Shown: in pieces, positions 1-6,465 of the stretch | How the letters are laid out: every line of letters starts with the position of its first letter | Position numbering within the stretch: the stretch's first letter is position 1 | Origin: Flavobacterium sp. | Lineage (GTDB): Bacteria > Bacteroidota > Bacteroidia > Flavobacteriales > Flavobacteriaceae | Direction of reading: 5' to 3' | Length of the DNA: 18,847 nucleotides | NCBI RefSeq assembly: GCF_030146175.1 | Contig: NZ_JASLCE010000071.1 | Span: 1 to 18,847, forward strand | Made by a program: the position numbers and the translations under genes | Notes under the pieces: model-generated | What the model saw: the letters and a program-made list of their open reading frames with translations, nothing else | Databases searched by the model: none | What the model was told of the DNA's origin: nothing

Positions 1-5
1 TAGAA

Positions 6-350
6 ATGGCAAGATCAGTAAACTCAGTAGCTTCAAGAGCAAGAAGAAAAAGAATTTTGAAGCAAGCCAAAGGATTCTTTGGAAGACGTAAAAACGTTTG
101 GACAGTAGCGAAAAACGCGGTTGAAAAAGCAATGCAATATGCTTACCGTGGAAGAAAGCAAAAAAAGAGAAATTTCCGTGCATTATGGATTATGCGTATT
201 AACGCTGGTGCACGTTTACACGGAATGAGTTATTCTCAATTCATGGGTAAAATCAAAGCTAACAACATCGAATTGAACCGTAAAGTTCTTGCCGATTTAG
301 CAATGAACCACCCTGAGGCTTTCGCAGCTATCGTAACTAAAATTAAATAA
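6..350 (+). CDS. rplT: 50S ribosomal protein L20
   Basis: L20 is an early-assembly protein of the large ribosomal subunit that binds 23S rRNA; in many bacteria it also represses its own operon. The 114-residue product has the family's normal length and the expected build: a very basic N-terminal arm ([19 protein letters not shown], residues 12-30), then the conserved [18 protein letters not shown] segment (45-62) and the INAGARLHG motif (65-73). The start ATG lies 5 bases into the window, so the upstream neighbours are out of view; in most bacteria these are infC and rpmI. A rho-independent terminator follows about 40 bp after the stop, so this is probably the last gene of its operon. The identification is secure. 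Confidence 0.98.
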   Translation: MARSVNSVASRARRKRILKQAKGFFGRRKNVWTVAKNAVEKAMQYAYRGRKQKKRNFRALWIMRINAGARLHGMSYSQFMGKIKANNIELNRKVLADLAMNHPEAFAAIVTKIK

Positions 351-386
351 AAAACGTTTGTTAAACATATTTATCTTACTTATTAC

Positions 387-418
387 AAAGCCCATTCTTA
401 TGAATGGGTTTTTTGTTT
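387..418 (+). terminator. Rho-independent terminator after rplT
   Basis: A perfect 7-bp stem CCCATTC (391-397) / GAATGGG (402-408) with a TTAT loop is followed by a T run (TTTTTTG from 409). The stem can extend outward through a G-T pair and three A-T pairs. It is placed to end the rplT transcript before the rlmF promoter. Confidence 0.9.
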
Positions 419-459
419 TAGTGAACATCAGAAACATTTCGGTTTCTTTATAATTGTAC

Positions 460-467
460 TACCTTTG
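460..467 (+). promoter_or_regulatory. -7 element of rlmF promoter (TACCTTTG)
   Basis: TACCTTTG matches the Bacteroidota primary-sigma -7 consensus TAnnTTTG exactly and ends 17 nt before the rlmF ATG. No clear TTG is seen at the right distance upstream (the region there reads TTTCGG), so the -33 part is weak. Confidence 0.6.
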
Positions 468-484
468 TCGCCTATTGTATTCAA

Positions 485-1453
485 ATGAAAAAAGATATTT
501 CTTCCGGCACTGCCAAAACCTTACATCCGCGTAACCAACACAACAGTCGTTACGATTTTGATTTCCTGATTTCGGTCTATCCCGAACTGGAAGCCTATAC
601 CACCACTACTCCGTTTGGTGATACGAGTATTGATTTTGCCAATCCCGATGCCGTTAGAATGCTTAATAAAAGTCTTTTAAAGGCCTATTACGCGATCGAT
701 TACTGGGAACTTCCCAAAACCAACCTTTGTCCTCCTATCCCGGGACGTGCCGATTATATCCATTATATCGCGGATATTTTAGCCGAAAACAATTCCGGAA
801 AAATCCCAACCGGGAATACGGTACGTATCCTCGATATCGGAACCGGTGCCAGTTGTATTTATCCGATCATTGGTCATCAGGAATATGGATGGTCATTTAT
901 TGGGACAGAAGTAGACAAACCGGCTAAGAATACAGCCGAAACGATCGTTTTAAAAAATCCGAATCTTAAAAATGAGATTCGCCTTCGTTTACAACCCAGC
1001 AAGCGTCAGGTTTTTAAAAATATCATTGGTGAAACGGAACAATTCGATTTTACGATTTGCAATCCGCCATTCCACGATTCGAGAGAAGCGGCTACCAAAG
1101 GAACCGAACGAAAACTCAAAAACCTCGGAAAAAATACAGCCGGAAAACCAGTGCTTAACTTTAGCGGACAAAATAACGAATTATGGTGTGAAGGCGGCGA
1201 ACGCGCGTTTATCACAAACATGATTTATGAAAGCGTACACTTCCAATCGCAATGCCTGTGGTTTTCGACTTTGGTTTCCAAAAATGAAAATCTAAAAGCG
1301 TTGTATTCCGTTTTAAAGAAAGTCAAAGCCGTAACAGTAAAGACTGTCAATATGGAACAGGGAAATAAAGTAACACGTATTCTGGTTTGGTCGTTTCAGG
1401 ACGAAAACCGACAAAAAAATTGGAGCGCCGATCGATTCAACAGTTCGAAATAG
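485..1453 (+). CDS. rlmF: 23S rRNA (adenine-1618-N6)-methyltransferase RlmF
   Basis: RlmF uses S-adenosylmethionine to methylate N6 of A1618 in 23S rRNA. The 322-residue product opens with the family signature LHPRNQHNSRYDFDFL (13-28), then has the conserved LCPPIPGRADYIHY block (81-94), a Rossmann SAM-binding motif LDIGTGASCIYP (116-127) and the N6-adenine methyltransferase catalytic motif NPPF (193-196), followed by a conserved ATKGTERK stretch. Length is near that of E. coli RlmF (about 308). It stands alone with its own -7 element, after the rplT terminator, and converges on glsA with only 15 bp between stop codons. Placing it beside a ribosomal protein gene fits its role, but they look like separate transcripts. 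The family call is firm; the exact modified base is inferred from homology. Confidence 0.93.
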   Translation: MKKDISSGTAKTLHPRNQHNSRYDFDFLISVYPELEAYTTTTPFGDTSIDFANPDAVRMLNKSLLKAYYAIDYWELPKTNLCPPIPGRADYIHYIADILAENNSGKIPTGNTVRILDIGTGASCIYPIIGHQEYGWSFIGTEVDKPAKNTAETIVLKNPNLKNEIRLRLQPSKRQVFKNIIGETEQFDFTICNPPFHDSREAATKGTERKLKNLGKNTAGKPVLNFSGQNNELWCEGGERAFITNMIYESVHFQSQCLWFSTLVSKNENLKALYSVLKKVKAVTVKTVNMEQGNKVTRILVWSFQDENRQKNWSADRFNSSK

Positions 1454-1468
1454 AAGTATAATCCAGTT

Positions 1469-2380
1469 TTAAAAGATCGACATTCCGGTTTTGGTTGTGA
1501 GTAGCTCAAGCGCATTCATTCCCAATTCCGAATTTCCTTTTTCGTTTAATCGCGGACTCCAGGTTGTAACGGTAAAATTTTTAGGATATAATGCCGCAAT
1601 ACCACCACCGATTCCGCTTTTGCCGGGTAATCCTACTTTATAAGTAAACTCGCCGGATTCATCGTAAAAACCACACATCTGCATTAGCGCATTTAAACGT
1701 TTCGCCTGACTTTGTGTGAGCACCTGCTGACCGCTTTTGGTGATTCCGCCATTGGCAAAAAAGAAAAAAGCATGTGCCAGTTCTTTACAGCTCATTTCAA
1801 TAGAACATTGAAAAAAGTAAAAATCCAGAACGGTATCTACATCGTTTTCGATATTACCAAACGATTTGATAAAATTCGCCAAGGCCACATTCCGAAATCC
1901 GGTTTGCTTTTCCGATTCGGCCACACTGCGATTAAAGTCTATATTCGGACTTCCGGACAAGGTTCGAACAAAATTCAGAAATTCATTTTTAGGATCTTTT
2001 AATTGCGATACCAACATATCGGCTACCACAATCGCTCCGGCATTAATAAACGGATTGCGCGGTATTCCTTTTTCGTATTCCAACTGAACAAGCGAATTAA
2101 ACGGATTCCCGGAAGGTTCTACTCCTACCCGTTCCCACATCCGTTCGCCCAATAGCGAAAACGCCATGGCAACCGTTAGTGTTTTGGAAATACTCTGAAT
2201 GGAGAATTTTTCGTCACTATTCCCAATACCAAAATCATCACCATTGAGTGTTGTAAGGTGCATTCCGAACTTATCGGGATCAATTTTAGCCAATTCGGGA
2301 ATGGTTTCCGTAACAGTTCCGGTAACCGGTAATCGTTTTATTTGTTGGTATATTTCCTGAAGAATGGCCGTATAATTCAT
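1469..2380 (-). CDS. glsA: Glutaminase (serine-dependent beta-lactamase-like fold)
   Basis: The enzyme hydrolyses L-glutamine to glutamate and ammonia in the cytoplasm. The 303-residue product is full length for the bacterial GlsA/YbaS family and colinear with it: the catalytic Ser-x-x-Lys motif lies in FSIQSISKTL (S63, K66), then PSGNPFNSLVQLE (89-101), GIPRNPFINAGAI (105-117), the KSFGN segment (172-176), EMSC (195-198) and the active-site loop GLPGKSGIGGGI (250-261). No signal peptide is present. It is transcribed alone from a TATTTTTG -7 element 21 nt upstream and lies just behind the response-regulator terminator. No terminator is obvious at its own 3' end, where it faces rlmF. Regulation of the gene cannot be read from the sequence. 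I see nothing missing or broken. Confidence 0.96.
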   Translation of the reverse strand: MNYTAILQEIYQQIKRLPVTGTVTETIPELAKIDPDKFGMHLTTLNGDDFGIGNSDEKFSIQSISKTLTVAMAFSLLGERMWERVGVEPSGNPFNSLVQLEYEKGIPRNPFINAGAIVVADMLVSQLKDPKNEFLNFVRTLSGSPNIDFNRSVAESEKQTGFRNVALANFIKSFGNIENDVDTVLDFYFFQCSIEMSCKELAHAFFFFANGGITKSGQQVLTQSQAKRLNALMQMCGFYDESGEFTYKVGLPGKSGIGGGIAALYPKNFTVTTWSPRLNEKGNSELGMNALELLTTKTGMSIF

Positions 2381-2401
2381 GCGTTCGCTTTAATTGAACC
2401 A

Positions 2402-2409
2402 CAAAAATA
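2402..2409 (-). promoter_or_regulatory. -7 element of glsA promoter (TATTTTTG)
   Basis: On the minus strand TATTTTTG fits TAnnTTTG and ends 21 nt before the glsA ATG. It lies directly after the terminator of the upstream response-regulator gene. No convincing -33 TTG is found, partly because the terminator hairpin occupies that position. Confidence 0.55.
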
Positions 2410-2420
2410 TGCTTTTTCCT

Positions 2421-2445
2421 AAAAACTGTCGTTATTGAAACGACA
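2421..2445 (-). terminator. Terminator overlapping the response-regulator stop codon
   Basis: On the minus strand, TGTCGTT (2445-2439) pairs with AACGACA (2433-2427) around a 5-nt loop and is followed by GTTTTT. The stem includes the last codons and the TAA stop (2434-2432) of the response-regulator gene. The stem is short, so efficiency is uncertain. Confidence 0.55.
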
Positions 2446-3106
2446 AACTATCGAGACTGACAATCTTGTTCTGGATGGCATAAACCACCAATCCGGCCAC
2501 ATTTTTAGAATCGGTCTTCAACAACAGATTGTTACGATGCCCTTCTACAGTTCTTGGACTAATAAACAATTTTTCGGCGATCTCGTTTGTATTCATCTGA
2601 CCACAGATCAGTCGAAGAATTTCGATTTCCCGATTCGTCAGATAATCTTCATCCAGATTGGTTTTGGATTTTTTCTGTTCAAGAATCATGTTCTCATTCA
2701 CTACCTGCATCACAAAATCGTTGTAGTAAAAACCTTTGTCCATCACCTCATTAATGGTAAACAGCATTTCGATTGGTGACGCATTTTTAACCAGATAGGA
2801 TGCCGCACCAACCTGAACCATATTGGCAATAAACGGTTTGGAATCGTAACTGGTGAGCGCGATAATTTTGATTTGCGGATACCGGCGATGAATGAATTTG
2901 GTCGCTTCGACACCGTTTACCATAGGCATTTTAAGATCCATCAAAATAATATCGGGCAAACGTTGCTCGTTCAGATTTAGGTAATCAATCAGTTCCCCGC
3001 CATTGGACGCTTCAAAAAGTATTTCGAAGTTTTTTTCCCGTTGCAGGATAAAAGCTATTCCTTTTCGGAATAAGGCTTCATCGTCGACTAAAATAATTTT
3101 GATCAT
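2432..3106 (-). CDS. NarL/FixJ-type DNA-binding response regulator
   Basis: This is a transcription factor of the two-component type with a receiver domain and a LuxR-type helix-turn-helix. The receiver (about 1-120) has the acidic pair D8/D9, the phospho-acceptor D57 in IILMDLKMP, the conserved Thr in ALTS (T85) and K107 in YLVKNA. A linker leads to the HTH (about 155-213) with the hallmark LTNREIEIL (156-164) and FISPRTVEGHRNNLLLKT (181-198). The 224-residue length is standard. The start lies 5 nt after the stop of the histidine kinase gene, so kinase and regulator are almost certainly co-transcribed and cognate. The target genes are unknown. No symbol is given because NarL-type regulators cannot be assigned to a pathway from sequence alone. 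Confidence 0.95.
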   Translation of the reverse strand: MIKIILVDDEALFRKGIAFILQREKNFEILFEASNGGELIDYLNLNEQRLPDIILMDLKMPMVNGVEATKFIHRRYPQIKIIALTSYDSKPFIANMVQVGAASYLVKNASPIEMLFTINEVMDKGFYYNDFVMQVVNENMILEQKKSKTNLDEDYLTNREIEILRLICGQMNTNEIAEKLFISPRTVEGHRNNLLLKTDSKNVAGLVVYAIQNKIVSLDSLSFQ

Positions 3107-3111
3107 AGGTG

Positions 3112-3909
3112 CTAAAAATTTATTGTGACATGAATTCCCTTATTAATTTCGCTTTCTACGCGTAGTTCTCCTTCCAACATTGCAACCCGACTTTCGATAT
3201 TTTTCATTCCCAAGCCAGCCAGTTTTTTAATATCGCTGGTATCAAAACCACTACCGTTATCGGAATAATTGCAATAAAAACCATTGTTATCCTTCGTAAA
3301 AACAATCGCAATCCGGGATGCTTTTCCATGCCGCAGTGAATTGTTGATCAATTCTTGTAAAATTCTAAAAATATGCAAGTGCTGTTCGACCGGAAGCGTA
3401 TCAAAAGTCCGTTGTTTTGCATCGTTACTATATTCAATTTGTATGGCACCGCCACTACTTTGCTGACAAAGTTCGTCGATGGCCGCATGCAATCCGAATT
3501 TGTCTAATATTGGCGGTAATAAATTATGGGCGATCGTACGGGAACTTTCCAATACGACACCGGTGGTGGAAATAATATTTCCGGTTATTTCCTGTACTTC
3601 GGCAGGCGATAAATCGGCTGAAGTTAGCAAATGGCTGTTTAGCGTAATAATATTAAGCTTGGAACTGATATCGTCGTGCAAATCCTGAGCAATTCGCTCC
3701 CGTTCCTTTTCCTGTGTAAGAATGGTAGCCTGCAACAGTTTTTTCTGGTAATCGATTTCAAGATCTTTCTTTTCGAGTTCCTTCTGGATGATTTTTTTCC
3801 GGGAATAATACACAAAAAACAATACGGCGATAATCATCAGGACAAACGCGATAAACGTATAGATTACCGCACTGATTATTTCCATATCTTTTGGATTGAG
3901 ATTATTCAT
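3112..3909 (-). CDS. Sensor histidine kinase, HisKA_3 (NarX/DesK-like), no sensor domain
   Basis: The kinase autophosphorylates on histidine and passes the phosphate to the adjacent NarL-type regulator. The 265 residues comprise one N-terminal membrane helix (about 10-35), a short basic and coiled segment (37-68), a HisKA_3 dimerisation motif with the phospho-acceptor H78 in ERERIAQDLHDDISSKL (69-85), and a HATPase_c domain with an N box QELINN (185-190), G1 box DNGSGF (217-222) and G2 box GLGMKNIESRV (232-242). There is no periplasmic loop, PAS, GAF or tetratricopeptide sensor region, so the signal must come through the membrane helix or a partner. The ATG overlaps the end of the 7-TM gene (ATGAATAA, 8 nt), which suggests translational coupling to it. 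An alternative start at Met9 is possible. Confidence 0.94.
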   Translation of the reverse strand: MNNLNPKDMEIISAVIYTFIAFVLMIIAVLFFVYYSRKKIIQKELEKKDLEIDYQKKLLQATILTQEKERERIAQDLHDDISSKLNIITLNSHLLTSADLSPAEVQEITGNIISTTGVVLESSRTIAHNLLPPILDKFGLHAAIDELCQQSSGGAIQIEYSNDAKQRTFDTLPVEQHLHIFRILQELINNSLRHGKASRIAIVFTKDNNGFYCNYSDNGSGFDTSDIKKLAGLGMKNIESRVAMLEGELRVESEINKGIHVTINF

Positions 3910-4537
3910 AGACTTCGTTTTTTTTCAGGGAACGCTTTCGCCATTCGATAAAGATAAACAGTTGATAGATTACCACAAGAGTTGCATTTAACAACCAGAC
4001 CACATTTCGGGATTCGAGTTGTAAGGTGTTGATCAGATTTCCGGAAAGAAACAACACCGTGCTTCCGAACAAATACACCAATATACCGGTATTGATATAG
4101 TAATAGCGCTTTTCCTTATTTAACAGGTTATAAAAATGAAACATCGAATAAATAATGATCAAATATGATGTAATAAAAATTTCGAACAGATTAAAGCGAA
4201 AAAACAGCTCTTTATCGGTTAGATATTGTATTCCGAGAACGCATAAACACGTCATTAAACAAGTTCGTACGATTCGTCGTTGCACTTTCTGCTCCAGAAT
4301 TTCCAGATAAAAGAAACTTAAAAACACCATTTGCAGGATAAAATAGAAATGCGACAGGAACAAATTATGAATTCCGTTGTTTTTAAGCAAGCTGGTAAAA
4401 AACTGGATTATTGCGATAACCAGCAAATAAAGGGTAACTATTTTATAGGCTTTTTCTTCTTTCCGGTAATTTTTCAAATACAACAGCAGATTGATTCCCG
4501 AAAACAGATACCCTAAATAAATGATATAATTAATCAA
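3902..4537 (-). CDS. Seven-transmembrane protein, putative input partner of the kinase
   Basis: I do not recognise a named family. The 211-residue product is almost entirely hydrophobic, with about seven predicted membrane helices (roughly 3-21, 31-51, 59-80, 89-106, 115-137, 147-169, 179-198), short connecting loops and a basic C-terminus (EWRKRSLKK, 199-207), suggesting the tail is cytoplasmic. There is no visible catalytic motif. The start used here is TTG at 4537: no ATG occurs in frame before residue 70, and the in-frame stop of the preceding gene lies 12 nt upstream, so the start cannot be much further out. Its 3' end overlaps the histidine kinase start by 8 nt. That arrangement makes a role as membrane receptor or modulator of the sensor-less kinase the best inference, but this is from context only. 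Confidence 0.75.
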   Translation of the reverse strand: MINYIIYLGYLFSGINLLLYLKNYRKEEKAYKIVTLYLLVIAIIQFFTSLLKNNGIHNLFLSHFYFILQMVFLSFFYLEILEQKVQRRIVRTCLMTCLCVLGIQYLTDKELFFRFNLFEIFITSYLIIIYSMFHFYNLLNKEKRYYYINTGILVYLFGSTVLFLSGNLINTLQLESRNVVWLLNATLVVIYQLFIFIEWRKRSLKKNEVYE

Positions 4538-4549
4538 AAGCAGCGTTTT

Positions 4550-4879
4550 TTATTCTCCACTGATAAAGGGAGCTTTTTTATTACACATACTTGGGCAAGG
4601 TTCTGAAAAATCATAAATATAAAAACCTTTGTTTTCATCGATCATATCATTACCATCGGCATCGACTCCAACGATCATTAGTTTTTCCACATGGTCTTCG
4701 TCGACTCCCAGATAGGCTCTTACATTGACAACGCCACATTCGCTCATTACCTCTGTAAAGTCAATTCCCGGGACTAAAAATGCCTTTAATTTATGGTGCC
4801 CTACATAGTCACCTTTTTTTTTCTTCCATCTGTCGGCCCACTCCTGAGCAGTGTCCAAAGTAATCGTATTTTTTGCCAT
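4550..4879 (-). CDS. Small uncharacterised protein with C-terminal EPCPSMC motif
   Basis: This 109-residue soluble protein has no signal peptide or membrane helix and I know no function for it. It begins TLDTAQEWADRW (8-18 region), has a central VPGIDFTEVM (36-45), a VRAYLGVDEDHVEKLMIVGVD stretch in two parts (53-73), and ends YIYDFSEPCPSMCNKKAPF (87-105) with C95 and C99 spaced CxxxC. The general layout resembles a small protein type I have seen in flavobacterial genomes, but I cannot name a family. It leads the cluster: a TTG/TATTTTTA promoter lies just upstream, and the 7-TM gene starts 12 nt after its stop in the same reading frame. Co-transcription with the 7-TM protein, kinase and regulator suggests a signalling or accessory role, without proof. 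Confidence 0.8.
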   Translation of the reverse strand: MAKNTITLDTAQEWADRWKKKKGDYVGHHKLKAFLVPGIDFTEVMSECGVVNVRAYLGVDEDHVEKLMIVGVDADGNDMIDENKGFYIYDFSEPCPSMCNKKAPFISGE

Positions 4880-4901
4880 ATATAAGTGATTAAGTTCCGT
4901 G

Positions 4902-4932
4902 TAAAAATAATACTATTAATTTTTATTTTCAA
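4902..4932 (-). promoter_or_regulatory. Promoter of the signalling cluster (TTG-N20-TATTTTTA)
   Basis: On the minus strand TTG (4932-4930) is followed after 20 nt by TATTTTTA (4909-4902), which differs from TAnnTTTG only in the last base. It ends 22 nt before the ATG of the small protein gene. Spacing fits the Bacteroidota -33/-7 promoter. Confidence 0.55.
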
Positions 4933-4968
4933 TGATTCCGTTAAAAATAATCGCAATTTATCACACTT

Positions 4969-5041
4969 TGTTATACAAAAGTAATCAAATCATAAATAAA
5001 TAGTAAAAAATCAAACATTTAAGAAAAAAATGTTATACAAA
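4969..5041 (-). repeat. 11-bp direct repeat TGTTATACAAA, two copies
   Basis: TGTTATACAAA occurs at 4969-4979 and 5031-5041 (plus-strand reading), 62 bp apart, which is close to six helical turns. Both copies lie upstream of the minus-strand signalling-cluster promoter. The second runs into TTGTACAA (5042-5049), a short palindrome. The rest of the 234-bp spacer 4880-5113 is AT-rich and holds only the promoter below it and a terminator above it. An operator role is an inference. Confidence 0.35.
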
Positions 5042-5047
5042 TTGTAC

Positions 5048-5075
5048 AAAAAAAGCCTTCCGGTTTAGGAAGACT
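5048..5075 (-). terminator. Terminator of the secreted GATase-like gene
   Basis: On the minus strand AGTCTTCC (5075-5068) pairs with GGAAGGCT (5061-5054), eight pairs with one T-G, around a 6-nt loop, followed by a run of Ts. It lies 38 bp after the stop codon at 5114 and separates this gene from the signalling cluster. Confidence 0.88.
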
Positions 5076-5113
5076 TTATATCGGTATATGCTAAAAGCAG
5101 ACCTATCAAAAAG

Positions 5114-6379
5114 CTAGGTTTTTAGTTTTTTCTTTCTGGCCGCCGGAAATAATACATTATTTAAAATCAGGCGATAACCCGGAGAATTCGGATGCAAATC
5201 CAAAACCGTAGGCGCATCCCCTACGCGGTGCTCATAATCTTCCGGATCATGGCCACCGTAAAATGTAAACATTCCTTTTCCTCTTGTACCGTGAATGTAA
5301 CGCGCTTCACCATTGGCCTTATTTTCACCCATCACCAACACGCTCGATTTAATTCGTTCACTATCGAAAGCGGTTGTTTGTCCCATAAAACCTTTGATCA
5401 ATTGTGTATGATTCTGACACAACATACTTGGAATCGGGTCCCATTTGGCCGAATATTCCATCAGTGAAAAATAATCGTTATCCGGTAGTACTTTTCGTTT
5501 TCGTGACATATCGATATCCGAAAACTCATAAACCATCGGATTTCTTTCCAGGATAAAATCTTTAAAGGCAAAACTTTTATTATAATCGATTCGCGACTGA
5601 TAATTAGCATCACTATCGTCGCCATCGAACATTGGTTCGCAAATATCCACACCTTCGGCCGACAAAGCGATATCGAAACTATCGGTTGCCGAACACATCG
5701 CAAACATAAAACCACCACCAATCACAAAATCGCGGATTTTATTGGCTACGGCCAGTTTTTCCTGTGAAACTTTACTAAAACCCAATTTCTTAGCCAGTGC
5801 TTCGGCGTCTCTTTTTTGTTCGATATACCAGGGTGCGTTGCGATAGGCTCCAAAAAATTTACCGTATTGTCCGGTAAAGTCCTCGTGATGTAAGTGTAAC
5901 CAATCGTATAACAACAAAGCATCACTTAATACTTCTTCGTCATAAATGGCGGTAAACGGAATCTCGGCATAGGTCAGCACCAAGGTCACGGCATCGTCCC
6001 ACGGTTGTTTTCCCTTTGGTGTATACACCGCTATTTTGGGTGCTTTTTCCAGCACTACGGTTTCCATATTCTGAGAAGGTGAACTGATATCTTCTAAAAT
6101 ACCATTGGTTTGCCCATCGGAAAGTACTTCAAAAGTAACCCCACGGATCTGGCATTCTTTTCGGATTTCCGACGCATCCGGCAATAAAAACGAACCGCCA
6201 CGATAATTGAGTAACCAACTCACTTTATAGTGTTTGTCCAATGCCCAATACGTAATTCCGTAGGCTTTCAGATGATTTTGCTGTCCTTCGGCTTCCATCG
6301 GCAATAAAATAAAAGCCGCTTTTGCCGACAAAGAAACCAACATTAGTGCTATGATATATAGGGTATTTCGAAGACGCAT
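5114..6379 (-). CDS. Secreted protein with class I GATase-like fold ('asparagine synthetase B-like')
   Basis: The function is unknown. The 421-residue product starts with a type I signal peptide (basic MRLRN, hydrophobic core 6-18, AKA cleavage near residue 21), so it acts in the periplasm or beyond. Proteins of this kind are commonly labelled asparagine synthetase B in Bacteroidota, as far as I recall, but it has no N-terminal nucleophile Cys2 and no ATP-pyrophosphatase loop, and asparagine synthetase is cytoplasmic. What is visible is an elbow-like GGGFMFAMCSATD (221-233) with C229 where class I amidotransferase-like and ThuA-like folds place their nucleophile, a later GGHDPED (375-381) with H377, and acidic loops FDGDDSD (251-257). 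The C-terminus NSPGYRLILNNVLFPAARKKK ends in a basic tail. It is monocistronic, with its own TATCTTTG element and terminator. Catalysis by C229/H377 is inference. Confidence 0.85.
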   Translation of the reverse strand: MRLRNTLYIIALMLVSLSAKAAFILLPMEAEGQQNHLKAYGITYWALDKHYKVSWLLNYRGGSFLLPDASEIRKECQIRGVTFEVLSDGQTNGILEDISSPSQNMETVVLEKAPKIAVYTPKGKQPWDDAVTLVLTYAEIPFTAIYDEEVLSDALLLYDWLHLHHEDFTGQYGKFFGAYRNAPWYIEQKRDAEALAKKLGFSKVSQEKLAVANKIRDFVIGGGFMFAMCSATDSFDIALSAEGVDICEPMFDGDDSDANYQSRIDYNKSFAFKDFILERNPMVYEFSDIDMSRKRKVLPDNDYFSLMEYSAKWDPIPSMLCQNHTQLIKGFMGQTTAFDSERIKSSVLVMGENKANGEARYIHGTRGKGMFTFYGGHDPEDYEHRVGDAPTVLDLHPNSPGYRLILNNVLFPAARKKKLKT

Positions 6380-6396
6380 TCCTGTATTTTTATTTT

Positions 6397-6404
6397 CAAA
6401 GATA
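6397..6404 (-). promoter_or_regulatory. -7 element (TATCTTTG) of the secreted GATase-like gene
   Basis: On the minus strand TATCTTTG matches TAnnTTTG and ends 17 nt before the ATG at 6379. It lies right after the dnaB terminator. No TTG is seen at the ideal -33 spacing. Confidence 0.6.
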
Positions 6405-6430
6405 AACTATTTCAAAAACAAAAGGGCATA

Positions 6431-6455
6431 AAAAAAGGCCTGCCAGAGCAGACCT
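6431..6455 (-). terminator. Terminator of dnaB
   Basis: On the minus strand AGGTCTGC (6455-6448) pairs with GCAGGCCT (6443-6436), eight pairs with one T-G, around TCTG, followed by a run of Ts. It begins 10 bp after the dnaB stop codon. Confidence 0.9.
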
Positions 6456-6465
6456 TATACTATTT

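Noticed and set aside
2435..2779. 114-residue plus-strand ORF antisense to the response regulator
   Set aside because: Mirrors the HTH coding region of a secure gene; no supporting signal.
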